Positions 43,554-52,704 of a stretch of DNA of 64,000 bases are shown here, one piece after another. The position numbers were made by a program, and so were the translations under genes. The notes under the pieces are model-generated. The model worked only from the letters and a program-made list of their open reading frames with translations. It did not search any database and had not been told where the DNA came from. This stretch comes from CAZHTF01 sp964535305 (GTDB lineage: Bacteria > Planctomycetota > Phycisphaerae > UBA1845 > Fen-1342), in NCBI GenBank assembly GCA_964535305.1, contig CAZHTF010000007.1:15177-79176 (forward strand), given 5' to 3'. Within the stretch, counting starts at the first letter, position 1. Every line of letters begins with the position of its first letter.

Positions 43554-45464
43554 CTATTTCACCGGCTGAAGCACCCAGCAATCGAGCGTGACGGGCTTCG
43601 TGCAGGTCACATTCAGCAGCGTCTCGCCCGCGGCGAGCTGCACTTCGCCAACGGCATACAGCCCGCTGCTGCCGCGCTGATACGCGATGCTCCCGACCGG
43701 ACGACCGTCGACGGTTGTGACGCTGACGGTCTCGAACGGACGGCCGGGCTGCACGCGCAGCAGAAGCTTCACGCGCTGCGCCCGCTCCGAAACCAGCCGC
43801 ATCTGGATCTGCTTGTCTGTAGCGATGCGCGCGGCCACGCCGCCGGAGAATTCCGCTCCGCCGGCGTACGCCTCCTGCACTTCGTTTCCCCATTGCGGGC
43901 TGCGGATGTTGCCCTCAACCTCGAATGCGCCGGGAATTCGCAGCCCCGAGGGCGTGACATCTTCGGGTTTGATCGGAGCCAACTTGCTCACGGCCGCGTC
44001 GCCGTACCAGAGCGCCAGCGCGCTGAATCCGACGTCTCTGGCTGCGCCTGGCTGCTCGTTGGCAAGCGTGAAGCGCAGCCCTTCCTGGTAGGGCAACGAA
44101 TCGTGCAAATGAATGCGATAGAGCGATGACTTGCCATAGGGCGCAGCGCGTGTCACGCCGTGCAGGGCGCGCGAGAAGACCCGCAGCCGCGGCGTGTCGC
44201 CGAAGTAGTCCGCGACACCGGCGCCGTTCAGCGCCTGACCGTCGAGCGTGATGCTGTGCGGGCCCGCGCCCCACCAGGCGTCGCGCGGGGTGTCGGCGTT
44301 CAGCACGCAGCCGACCCAGCGGCCGCGTCCCTTGGTCTCCAGTATGGGGAACTCCGCCGCCCGGCAGGGATCCTGGCGGAAGAAGCGCGCCCGCAGACGC
44401 AGCATGTCGCTGGCTGGCGGCGTGCGATCGACCTTCAGCAGCACCATGACGCCGAATTTCAAACCGCGGGCAGGATTGAGGCTCTCGATCTCCAGCCGCG
44501 CGCCCTTGCTGAACGGCATCGGATAGAACGAGTAGAAAAAGAACGCATGCTCGTCGCGCTCGACCGGCAGATCCAGAAAGCGGAACGTGCCCGCAAGCAG
44601 GCCGTTGACGGTCTCGCGCTCGTATCCGGCGCCGAAGAACTCCGTCAGCGGCGCTTCGATCGCGGGCTGCTTGGCACCGTCCCAATACAACCGCAGCACG
44701 CAGCGATGCAGCGTGTACAGGCTGGCGGGCGGCTGCGGATCGGTCAGTCCGACGTAGATGGCTCGAATCGTGCCGGCGCCTTCAACCGCCTGCGAGATCT
44801 TCTCCTTGCCGGTCAGTACGCCGTCCGCCGCGACGGTCATCAGCGGCCGCGCGCCGCCGAGCTGCGTTTCGCTCAAGCCGCGTTTGAATGCATCGGCGAC
44901 GCGCTTCAGCGCGGAGCGCGCGTCGTCTGACAACTGCAGCGCGAAGGGTTCGATTTGTGCCCCGGCCTCAAATGTGCGGTATTCCACGCTGCCGCGCGTC
45001 GTCGGGGCATCGAGCGTCAGCACCTTGCAGCTCTGCGAAAAACCGATCGGGAAGTAGCTGACGAATGCGCCGTCCGCGGCGGAGCGGTAGCTGAGCGGCT
45101 CACCAAACGGCTCGAGTTGACCGTTGAACAGGTTCGCGAGCGGCGCGTCGACGACGACTTTGCCGTCGATCTCGATCTGCAGAGTACCGTCGGCCTGCTC
45201 GAACCAGAGCCGCGTCAGCACGCCCGGCCCGCGCAGATCCGCCCAAATGCGCGCCGCGGCGCCGCTGTCGGGGGCGGCGCTGCTGACGCCGGCCTTGTCG
45301 CCGGGCGCTGGCGCGCGAGGCAACTGCTCGATCGCGATCATGCGGTTCAGCAAATCGACCTGCGAGAGCTTTTGCGCCTGAGCCGCGGCGGCGCCGCTGG
45401 CGACGGTCGCGATCAGCAGGGCGCAGCAAGCGGAATGAGGGCGCAAAAGGGCATACGTGGCCAC
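43554..45464 (-). CDS. exported DUF2961 domain protein
   Basis: GTG 45464 is preferred because GGGAG lies about 6 bases upstream and the product then starts VATYALLRPHSACCALLIATVASGAAAAQA, a signal peptide. DUF2961 features: ADLRGPGVLTRLWFEQADG, LQIEIDGKVVVDAPLANLF, VSYFPIGFSQSCKV, RFLDLPVERDEHAFFFYSFY, KGRGRWVGCVLN and WWGAGPHSITLDG. The family is beta-rich, secreted and associated with glycan degradation. The last ~120 residues form an extra beta domain. 636 aa. It follows the PHP protein gene on the same strand (172 bases between). Confidence 0.87.
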   Translation of the reverse strand: MATYALLRPHSACCALLIATVASGAAAAQAQKLSQVDLLNRMIAIEQLPRAPAPGDKAGVSSAAPDSGAAARIWADLRGPGVLTRLWFEQADGTLQIEIDGKVVVDAPLANLFNGQLEPFGEPLSYRSAADGAFVSYFPIGFSQSCKVLTLDAPTTRGSVEYRTFEAGAQIEPFALQLSDDARSALKRVADAFKRGLSETQLGGARPLMTVAADGVLTGKEKISQAVEGAGTIRAIYVGLTDPQPPASLYTLHRCVLRLYWDGAKQPAIEAPLTEFFGAGYERETVNGLLAGTFRFLDLPVERDEHAFFFYSFYPMPFSKGARLEIESLNPARGLKFGVMVLLKVDRTPPASDMLRLRARFFRQDPCRAAEFPILETKGRGRWVGCVLNADTPRDAWWGAGPHSITLDGQALNGAGVADYFGDTPRLRVFSRALHGVTRAAPYGKSSLYRIHLHDSLPYQEGLRFTLANEQPGAARDVGFSALALWYGDAAVSKLAPIKPEDVTPSGLRIPGAFEVEGNIRSPQWGNEVQEAYAGGAEFSGGVAARIATDKQIQMRLVSERAQRVKLLLRVQPGRPFETVSVTTVDGRPVGSIAYQRGSSGLYAVGEVQLAAGETLLNVTCTKPVTLDCWVLQPVK

Positions 45465-45636
45465 GTGCAGCTCCCAATGCGCGCTGTCGCCTCGCCGGCG
45501 ACGCGTCGCGCGCGGGTCGTGCCAGCAGCGAACACGGGTTTGGCACGCCGCTGCGCATTGTGGGCCGCGGCTTCCGCGATGAAAAGCCTGCACCAGCGCT
45601 GCGGGCACGTCGTTCAGCGCTGTGTGAAGCGGCGAC

Positions 45637-48156
45637 TCAGCGCTGCGCGGGCGCGGCCGCCGGGGATTCCGCAGGCTGCGGCGAGATCTTTAGCGATTGG
45701 TCGAACAAGCGGAAGAACAGGCCGAATTCGCCTCCGCCGTTCTCGACCTTGATCAGCGCGCGGTTCCAGCCCTGGCGCAGGTTCATGCGTCCCAGCGTCT
45801 GCATCGGCGATGCGCCGTGGCTGGTGAGGTCTTCGTAAAGCAGCTCGTCATTCACCCAAAAACGACAGCCGTCGTCAGTCCCCAGCGAGTAGAAGGCCTG
45901 CCGCGCGTCGGGCGAGAAGACAAAAACCTGTGCGTATGCAATCGCGCTCTGGTACTGCTCCTTACGCGTGTCGATTTGCCGCAGGTCCAAGAAACCGCCG
46001 CGGGTCGCGTCCTGCGTCTTCCAGCTCACTTTGGTCCCGTCCTTGCCGTCGAAGATCTCGCTGGCATTGGAGAGGCGCTCGGGCGGGTAGCTGGTGCTGG
46101 CGACGGCGTCGGCACTGGGCTTCGGGAAATACCCGACTACGCTGAACTGCCGCACGAAATCGCCGCCGAGCAGCTTTGACAGATCCTCACCGTAGCGCCC
46201 GACAGCGTGCTTCTCACAACCTTCGACAAAGGCGACCACGCGTTCGAGCACGTCCGGCGCGCCAGCCTGCTTGAGCGTTCGCAGGATCAGGACGCGCATG
46301 AATGGATCGTGAGTCGCGTTGGCGAAGGCGCCGTCGAGCGCGTCGCGCAGTTGTAAATCGGCGAGCAACTCCGCGGCCCGCGCCGCGGAGATTCGCTCGA
46401 CGCGTTCCGCCGCGCTCAGGCTGGCGCGGACCAGCGCCGCGGCCCGCGCGTCCTTGGTTTCGGCGAGCGCCAGCAGCGTCAAGGCACGCTCGGAAGGCTG
46501 CAGCGCAGCGAAAGCCGCGGCGCTCAGCGCGTCGGCATCCTTCGATTGCACGCGGGCCAGCGCCTGATCCCAGGGCGCGGTCCACTTTCCGTCGCCGTCC
46601 GCATCGACCCAGACCGGGTTCAGCACCGCCAGCGGGCGAATCGGCCGATCCTGCTTGTGAACGATCGGATCCAGCGGATCATCGCCCTCGATCTGTAGCG
46701 CGATCCAGCAATCGCGCGGTGTGCGCAGCCGATGCGTTGTTTCCAGGCGCAGCGGCGTGCGGACATCCGGCACCGGCAGCGTGTCGACCACGTCGCCATT
46801 CACCACGACTTTCACGCGATCGCAATCGACCCAGGACGCGGCCTGGATCTTGAGCCGCAGCTCGACGGCGCCGTTTGTGGCGCGCGTCTGCCCGCCCATC
46901 GGCTCGTCGTTGACGCTCAGCTCGACGAACGGGCCGATGGTGGTGAACACCGCCCGTTCGCGCAGCGCTTTGGCAACCTGGCCTACATCGATCTGCGCGG
47001 GATTGTCGGTGGGGCTGCGAACGAAATTCCGCGGATAGGCAGCCAACTCAGCGTAGACATGGTGACTGTCGGAGTTGCCGACGGCCGCGTAGCGCTGCCC
47101 GCGGTTCAACAGATTGAACCAGTCTAGCAGCACGCTGTGCTTGCTCTGCCCGGTGTTCACGCCGCGCTCGGTGTCCGCGTTGTAGTACCCCCAGCCCTCG
47201 TTCTCGTTGAAAATTTCGATCGTATCGAAATCGGACGAGTAGAAGCGCTGCGAGGCGACGCCGGTGACCGGGTCCAGACCGGTTCGCCCGAAATAGTCGA
47301 TGTCTCCCCAGCGCGGGTGATTGAGCTGAATCACTGGCGTCACGTTGTAGCGATTGGGCTCGGCGCGGATCAGCTTGAAGAGCATGTTCGCGTCGTAGGC
47401 ATTCGGTGGCGGGATTGGCCGGGCCGGGTCGAGCGGGAAGGCGTTGAAATGCCCGATGCCGGTGGAGACCTCGTTACCGGTGACGGTCGTGACGCTCTCC
47501 AACAGGCCGAGCTCGCGCAGCGTCGGCTCGTAGTCGGTGTTATGGTTGTGATCGGTGGCGACCGCGAATTCCAGCCCCTCGCCGACGAATGTGATGACGC
47601 GCTCCTTCAGGTTCGCGTCGCCGTGCCCCGAATGCGTCAGCGTATGCAGATGAAAATCGCCGCTGATCCAGCCGCGCGTATCGAGCTCGTGTGTCAGGCG
47701 CGCTTCGAAATCGACCGGCGCATCCGGCGTGACCTCGATCTGTTGACTGGCGATCGACCACTCCAATCCGCGCGAGGCGTACAGCGTGTAGCGCCCCGCC
47801 GGGACTGTGACGGCGCCGTTGCCCGTTTTCGAGTAGATGATGTTGGCGCGCACCGCGAGCGTGTTCGGGGCCGCCTCGGCGTTTGGGAACAAGTTCGCGC
47901 CCGCGCCGTCCTTACCCATGAATGTCAAGCGGCCGGGCATCAGGGTCCCCGCCTGGTCGAGAATGCGGAAGTGCAACGTGCCGCTGGGCGCCGTCGGGCC
48001 CGCAGTCGGTGCGGGTGGCGGCGGCTGCTCGTGCGCGTGTGGCTCAGCATCGTGCGCGTGCGCGACGCTGGCTGAAAGCGCGATGGATAATCCAGTTGCA
48101 AGAGAGCAGGCCAGCAGCTTGCGGATAATTTGCGGGCAGCGCGGCGTAGTCAGCAT
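45637..48156 (-). CDS. exported CehA/McbA-type PHP-domain metallohydrolase
   Basis: ATG 48156 (MLTTPRCPQIIRKLLACSLATG) gives a signal peptide ending AHAHDAEPHAHEQ, a His-rich N-terminus of the mature protein. A beta-sandwich of ~100 residues precedes the PHP domain, which carries metal ligands in SGDFHLHTLTHSGHG, AVATDHNHNTDY, GNEVSTGIGHFNAF and VGNSDSHHVYAE. A helical HEAT-like part (~560-680) and a C-terminal ligand-binding-like domain (YSLGTDDGCRFWVNDELLYE) follow. Members of this family hydrolyse phosphoesters or carbamate-like esters; the true substrate is unknown. 839 aa. Confidence 0.85.
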   Translation of the reverse strand: MLTTPRCPQIIRKLLACSLATGLSIALSASVAHAHDAEPHAHEQPPPPAPTAGPTAPSGTLHFRILDQAGTLMPGRLTFMGKDGAGANLFPNAEAAPNTLAVRANIIYSKTGNGAVTVPAGRYTLYASRGLEWSIASQQIEVTPDAPVDFEARLTHELDTRGWISGDFHLHTLTHSGHGDANLKERVITFVGEGLEFAVATDHNHNTDYEPTLRELGLLESVTTVTGNEVSTGIGHFNAFPLDPARPIPPPNAYDANMLFKLIRAEPNRYNVTPVIQLNHPRWGDIDYFGRTGLDPVTGVASQRFYSSDFDTIEIFNENEGWGYYNADTERGVNTGQSKHSVLLDWFNLLNRGQRYAAVGNSDSHHVYAELAAYPRNFVRSPTDNPAQIDVGQVAKALRERAVFTTIGPFVELSVNDEPMGGQTRATNGAVELRLKIQAASWVDCDRVKVVVNGDVVDTLPVPDVRTPLRLETTHRLRTPRDCWIALQIEGDDPLDPIVHKQDRPIRPLAVLNPVWVDADGDGKWTAPWDQALARVQSKDADALSAAAFAALQPSERALTLLALAETKDARAAALVRASLSAAERVERISAARAAELLADLQLRDALDGAFANATHDPFMRVLILRTLKQAGAPDVLERVVAFVEGCEKHAVGRYGEDLSKLLGGDFVRQFSVVGYFPKPSADAVASTSYPPERLSNASEIFDGKDGTKVSWKTQDATRGGFLDLRQIDTRKEQYQSAIAYAQVFVFSPDARQAFYSLGTDDGCRFWVNDELLYEDLTSHGASPMQTLGRMNLRQGWNRALIKVENGGGEFGLFFRLFDQSLKISPQPAESPAAAPAQR

Positions 48157-48278
48157 GAATGCGTGTCCTTCACGGTCGGTTGTGGTCACAGACGGTGCGA
48201 ACAGCAGAATAACGCGCGTCGATTCGATTGTGCACGCGTGCACAGTTCCGGCGCGCGCTTTATCCAAATTTTTACGCC

Positions 48279-48319
48279 ACCAACATCGTTGGTTGACGTT
48301 CCCGCTTGTACTGTATCGT
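48279..48319 (+). promoter_or_regulatory. candidate promoter with overlapping inverted repeat
   Basis: TTGACG (48293-48298) and TATCGT (48314-48319), 15 bases apart, precede the second pseudopilin gene in a locally AT-richer stretch. A perfect inverted repeat ACCAAC-ATC-GTTGGT (48279-48293) touches the -35 box and could be an operator. Spacing is short of the ideal 17, so this is tentative. Confidence 0.3.
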
Positions 48320-48379
48320 CTTGAGAAAACTACGTCTCCAAGCACCCTGCGACTCGGCGGCGCGGCACAGGGGTCAAGC

Positions 48380-49273
48380 ATGCAGCAAGTAGACGATCGC
48401 TCGGGGCGTCCTCGAGGCGGCTTCACGCTGATCGAGTTGCTCGTTGTGGTCGCGATCATCGCCTTGTTGATTTCGATCCTACTACCGTCGCTGTCGCTGG
48501 CACGAGACCGGGCGCGGCGTGCAAAGTGCGCTTCGAATATCCGGCAGATGAACATCGCCTGTAACCAGCATGCGAATGAAAGCAAGCTGGGAATATTCAT
48601 CAACTCCGCGGACACCGGCGATGACAGCCTGCTGCACATCTTCCCGGCATACCTGCCGAATCCGCAGATCGCGATCTGCCCATCCACGCAGAATCGCGTA
48701 CGTGAAGACGTTTTCATCCCGCCGGCGTTTTACGGCGGCATCTCCAACATGCTGCGCGACCTGCGCAACTGCGCCAAGCATCGCGAGGATGACCGCGGCG
48801 GGCATAGCTATGAGATCTGGGGCTGGTTTGATGGGGCAGCCCGCTATCCGGACGGTACCGTAATCGACGGCAGCCGGCTTGGGACCGTCAATAATCAACT
48901 CGGATTGTGGCCGGGCGACTTCGGCTATCGCACAGGCAATCCAATCAACTTCGACGTTCTAAAGAAGCTGCGAAACGTGGTGAATCCCGCGAGATCGCTG
49001 TTGGTGCTGGAGAACGACCAGGGGGGCGAAAGCTCTCCCGGCGCCTACGTGGATGCGAACAACATTAATAATTATCCAGACGGACTCGACAATCATGCGC
49101 CACACGGACTAAACATCGGATATCTCGATGGCCACGTCCGCTGGGTTCCGGCCGGCGAAAAAGTCATCGATGCATACATGGAAAGCTACGCCGACCCGCC
49201 GAGCAATTGGCAGCAGGTGTCGCGCTGGACCGGCTCTGTGCAGAATGGCTATTACACCTATTACTTGCGGTAG
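48380..49273 (+). CDS. prepilin-type N-terminal methylation domain protein (second copy)
   Basis: ATG 48380 gives MQQVDDRSGRPRGGFTLIELLVVVAIIALLISILLPSLSLARDRARR: class III signal cut at GG-F, conserved Glu5 and a hydrophobic helix almost identical to the copy at 6371-7321. 297 aa. The exported part ends with LNIGYLDGHVRWVPAGE, again the 'DGH' motif. The codons upstream of 48380 are open but antisense to the PHP protein. It precedes the LamG/dockerin gene by 120 bases on the same strand. No secretion machinery nearby. Confidence 0.87.
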   Translation: MQQVDDRSGRPRGGFTLIELLVVVAIIALLISILLPSLSLARDRARRAKCASNIRQMNIACNQHANESKLGIFINSADTGDDSLLHIFPAYLPNPQIAICPSTQNRVREDVFIPPAFYGGISNMLRDLRNCAKHREDDRGGHSYEIWGWFDGAARYPDGTVIDGSRLGTVNNQLGLWPGDFGYRTGNPINFDVLKKLRNVVNPARSLLVLENDQGGESSPGAYVDANNINNYPDGLDNHAPHGLNIGYLDGHVRWVPAGEKVIDAYMESYADPPSNWQQVSRWTGSVQNGYYTYYLR

Positions 49274-49343
49274 TCGTCCGTCGTGTTAGGTAGTACGGCC
49301 GCCCGCCAGAGACGTTGCAATGACATTTGTGTAAACGCACCAG

Positions 49344-49364
49344 GGACGGCGAGCGTCGCCGTCC
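49344..49364 (+). terminator. hairpin between the pseudopilin and LamG genes
   Basis: GGACGGCGA-GCG-TCGCCGTCC, a perfect 9-base stem with a 3-base loop, 71 bases after the pseudopilin stop and 30 before the next start. No T tract follows (GCGGATGCTGTTGACT), so it may be a weak terminator, an RNA stabiliser or a leader structure. Confidence 0.4.
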
Positions 49365-49393
49365 GCGGATGCTGTTGACTATAGGAGGTGGAA

Positions 49394-51130
49394 ATGTTGA
49401 CTCGATGCAATTGTGGACGCGCGACACTCAGCGCGCTGATGGCCGTCGCGTGTCTTTCCGGCAGCGCCCGGGCGCAGTCGGTCACCGGTCACTGGGATTT
49501 CGACGCCGGCGACCTGCGCGCCACCGTCGGCCGCGCCGGATCGTACTACCTGGTGCCCACGCCGCCGGCCGGCAACACCGCCTCGCGCACCAGCTTTGGC
49601 ACCACGACATCCTTCGGCATCCCCGACATTGGCGGCACTCCCGCGAACGTCATGCGTTTCGACGTGCTCAGCGGCGTCGAGGGCTACGCCATGTTCCCGG
49701 AGATCGATGCCAACGGCGGTGGCGCATACGTGAATCAATACACCGTGATCTACGATATTCTGTATCCGTCTACCTCGTCGAATGCGTTCATCAGTTTTCT
49801 GCAGACCAACGAATGCAACAGCAACGATCAGGACCTGGCGGGCCGGTTTGATTCGGCGACCAGCTCGTGGGGCATCGGCATCAGCGGCAGCTACGCGGGT
49901 CAGATCATGCAGAACACCTGGCATCGCGTCGCGTTCTCGGTTGACCTGGCGAACGCCGCTGGCCCGACGCTCGACAAGTACATCGATGGCGTGCTGGTCG
50001 GTTCGCAGATACTTGGCAGCGGTCTCGATGGCCGCTGGTCGCTGTTCACCCGTGCCGATGCACTGCCGACGCTGCTGCTGGCCGACAATGATGGCGACGT
50101 AGATCAGGGCTATGTCAACAGCATCCAGATTCGCGATCGGGCGCTGAGCGCCGTGGAGGTGGCTGCGCTGGGCGGCGCCAGCGCCGCGGGAATCCCGACC
50201 GGACCGGGCGTGACCGGCCAGTGGGATTTCAATGCCGCCAATCTGGGCGCGACCGTCGGGCGTGACTTGGTGTATTTCGACGGCTGCCCGCCGCCGCCCG
50301 GCTGCACGCAGAATCTCGCGGTCGACACCACGTTCGGCACGGCTGATGCGTTTGGGATTCCGCGAACGCCCGACGGGCTGAACCCTTCGCTGATGCGCTG
50401 GGCCGCGACGGCGCCATGCAACGGCTACCTCTTCCCGCACGGGGCCTTGGCCAACGGCGGCGGCGCACGCGTCAATCAGTACACCGTCATCATGGACGTC
50501 CTGGTACGCCAAGCCGACTTTCAGGGCGGACCGTGGGTCGCCCTCTATCAGAGCGCGCCTTTCAACAATGAAGACGCGATGCTCTGGATCCGAACCTCCG
50601 ACGGCAACGTCGGAGACGACGGCCAGTACCCGGTTTCGCTCGAATTCTCGTGCCTGCCGGACACCTGGCTGCGGATCGTCGGCGTGCTCGACACGCAGGC
50701 TGCCGAACTTCGCAAGTACGTCATCCGTTCAGATGCGACGTTCTTCGGTGTGCAGACGCCCGAAGGCCTCGACGGCAAGCGCACGCTCTGGACCCGCGCC
50801 AGCGCGTTCGCTGAGGACATCTTCCTCGCTTTCACCGACGACGATAACGAAACACTGCCGGGCTATGTGAACTGCATCCAGATCCGCGACTACGCCATGA
50901 GCGACGCGGAGGTTCAGGCGTTGGGGCCGCCGACAGCCGCCGGCATCCCGATCCCGCAGCCGGTTTGCCCCGGCGACCTCAACGGCGATCGCGTCGTGAA
51001 TGAGTCAGACCTGGGCACGCTGCTGGCGTCCTGGCAGGCCGGCGCGGACGGCGACCTGGATGGGGACGGCGATACCGACGAGTCGGACCTGGGAATCCTT
51101 CTGGCAAATTGGCTGCGGACCTGTCCGTAG
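49394..51130 (+). CDS. secreted protein with two LamG-like domains and dockerin-like repeats
   Basis: ATG 49394 has a perfect AGGAGG 5 bases upstream (GTG 49388 would overlap it). 578 aa. Signal peptide ends SGSARAQS. Two homologous ~240-residue LamG/concanavalin-like domains follow, beginning VTGHWDFDAGDLRATVGR and VTGQWDFNAANLGATVGR, each with 'NGGGA.VNQYTVI.D' and a final 'GYVN.IQIRD.A.S..EV.ALG' motif. The C-terminus has two dockerin-type calcium repeats (GDLNGDRVVNESDLGTLLASW and GDLDGDGDTDESDLGILLANW, each 21 residues less the first Gly). It is likely a secreted carbohydrate-binding or surface protein. A strong hairpin terminator follows. Confidence 0.85.
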   Translation: MLTRCNCGRATLSALMAVACLSGSARAQSVTGHWDFDAGDLRATVGRAGSYYLVPTPPAGNTASRTSFGTTTSFGIPDIGGTPANVMRFDVLSGVEGYAMFPEIDANGGGAYVNQYTVIYDILYPSTSSNAFISFLQTNECNSNDQDLAGRFDSATSSWGIGISGSYAGQIMQNTWHRVAFSVDLANAAGPTLDKYIDGVLVGSQILGSGLDGRWSLFTRADALPTLLLADNDGDVDQGYVNSIQIRDRALSAVEVAALGGASAAGIPTGPGVTGQWDFNAANLGATVGRDLVYFDGCPPPPGCTQNLAVDTTFGTADAFGIPRTPDGLNPSLMRWAATAPCNGYLFPHGALANGGGARVNQYTVIMDVLVRQADFQGGPWVALYQSAPFNNEDAMLWIRTSDGNVGDDGQYPVSLEFSCLPDTWLRIVGVLDTQAAELRKYVIRSDATFFGVQTPEGLDGKRTLWTRASAFAEDIFLAFTDDDNETLPGYVNCIQIRDYAMSDAEVQALGPPTAAGIPIPQPVCPGDLNGDRVVNESDLGTLLASWQAGADGDLDGDGDTDESDLGILLANWLRTCP

Positions 51131-51178
51131 CGCACGCCGCTCGATGGCTGTATAAGGCTCCGTCATCTGCAAGCGAAT

Positions 51179-51216
51179 CGGCCTCGTGCCCTGGCGCAGC
51201 ACGCCGCACGAGGCCG
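51179..51216 (+). terminator. intrinsic terminator after the LamG/dockerin gene
   Basis: CGGCCTCGTGC pairs perfectly with GCACGAGGCCG (11 bases) across a 16-base loop, followed by CTTCATTTCTCCTTT. It lies between convergent genes, 48 bases after the LamG/dockerin stop. Confidence 0.6.
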
Positions 51217-51267
51217 CTTCATTTCTCCTTTGGCCGAGCGACGCGGCCGCGCTCAGGTCGGCTTGAA

Positions 51268-52704
51268 CTACGACCGCTGCAGCAGCGCCGCGTAGCCGCC
51301 ATCGCGCCATTCGTTCGGCGACTTGCCCCAGCGCTGTAGCGTCAGTTGCTCATGTGTCAGCCGCCAAGCCGGCTGCTCTGATAGGAATGCTTTGATGATG
51401 CCGAGGTTTTCTTCGTTTTCGATGCTGCACGTGGAGTAGACCAGTCGCCCTCCCGGCCGCACGTGCAACGCCGCGCGGCGGATGAGCTGCGTTTGCAGCT
51501 CGCTCAAGCTCGTGAGCGCTGCGGGGTTGAGCCGCAATCGCGCTTCCGGCCGGCGCGCAAGCACACCACTGTTCGAGCAGGGCACGTCGACCAGCGCCGC
51601 GTCGAAGGCCGGCTGAGGCAGGTCTGAAGCAGCCGGATCGAGCAAGGCGGTCTGTATGCACGTGAGGCCGAGGCGCTGCGCGTTCTGGGTGACGCGCGCC
51701 AGTCGATCGGCGGTGATGTCGCAGGCCAGGATCGATCCGCGGTCCTGCATGCGCAGCGCGAGCGCGACGCTTTTGCCCCCGGGCGCGGCGCACAGGTCCA
51801 GCACGCGCTCGCCGGGCTGGGCCGCGAGCAGCTCCGCGGCGCTCCGCGCGGTGGCGTCCTGCACGTATGCGAGCCCGGCTGCAAGCAGATCGAGCCGCGG
51901 CGGGCGCTGCCCGATCGGGATGAACGCCTGTCCGGTGTCGAGCACCGCACGCGGACACTCCTGCAACACCCGCGCCGCAAACGACTCCGCCGAAATCCGC
52001 AGCGCATTCGGCCGAAGGACCAGCGGCGGCTCGGCCTGGTCCGCCCAGCCGATCTGCTCGGCTGCGGCGAGCCCGAAGCGCTCGACGAGCAGGTGAAATC
52101 GAGCGTGGCGCAGCCCGACAACGGCCGCCAGGTGTCGCACGCTGCCGCGCGGCTCGTCGGCGTACGGCGGGAAGATCTCGCGATTGAACAGGCAGGCGCG
52201 CTCGAAATCCGTCCGCAATGCCCGCGGATCAAGTCGTTGCCAGGCCGCGTCGCGCGTCTCGATCGCGCGGCAGACGCCGCGCAGCAGCGCGTTCGTCAGT
52301 CGCGCGGCGGCGGCATTGCCGTGCTTTGCGGCCTTGGTTTGCGTTGTGCCTTGCAGGTGCTTCGCGTCGCGGACGGCTTCATCGACCAGCGCGTGCAGCG
52401 GCGCATCGCTCCAGAAAAGCTCGACCAGGCCGATGTGCAGCCGGGCGCGTAGCGCCGGCGGCACGCGGCGCGGCGCGTAGCGCAGCAGCGCCGCGAGCAG
52501 CGTGTCTAGCACGTGCTCATGCCGAAACGCGATCCGCGCCAGCCGCGCAGCGCTGGCCAGCGCCTGCGGCGGCAGCACATGGGCAAACTCGCTCTGGACG
52601 ATCGCGGAGATGCGCGAGGTGCCTTGCAGCGCAGCGTCATAAGCGCGGGCGGCGCACTGTCGCGTCGTCGGTCCGGGCACTTCGCCACGGGCTGCAGGGC
52701 TCAT
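51268..52704 (-). CDS. rsmB: 16S rRNA (cytosine-C5)-methyltransferase RsmB
   Basis: 478 aa. N-terminal NusB-like RNA-binding helical domain (~15-150, TRQCAARAYDAAL...LTNALLRGVCR) and a C-terminal SAM-dependent methyltransferase of the NOL1/NOP2/Sun type: SAM loop VLDLCAAPGGKSVALALRM, DVPCSNSGVLARRPEARLR with one catalytic Cys, and LVYSTCSIENEEN with the other. It methylates C967 of 16S rRNA in E. coli. ATG overlaps the fmt stop by four bases (ATGA). It is the last gene of def-fmt-rsmB, the standard bacterial order. Confidence 0.94.
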   Translation of the reverse strand: MSPAARGEVPGPTTRQCAARAYDAALQGTSRISAIVQSEFAHVLPPQALASAARLARIAFRHEHVLDTLLAALLRYAPRRVPPALRARLHIGLVELFWSDAPLHALVDEAVRDAKHLQGTTQTKAAKHGNAAAARLTNALLRGVCRAIETRDAAWQRLDPRALRTDFERACLFNREIFPPYADEPRGSVRHLAAVVGLRHARFHLLVERFGLAAAEQIGWADQAEPPLVLRPNALRISAESFAARVLQECPRAVLDTGQAFIPIGQRPPRLDLLAAGLAYVQDATARSAAELLAAQPGERVLDLCAAPGGKSVALALRMQDRGSILACDITADRLARVTQNAQRLGLTCIQTALLDPAASDLPQPAFDAALVDVPCSNSGVLARRPEARLRLNPAALTSLSELQTQLIRRAALHVRPGGRLVYSTCSIENEENLGIIKAFLSEQPAWRLTHEQLTLQRWGKSPNEWRDGGYAALLQRS

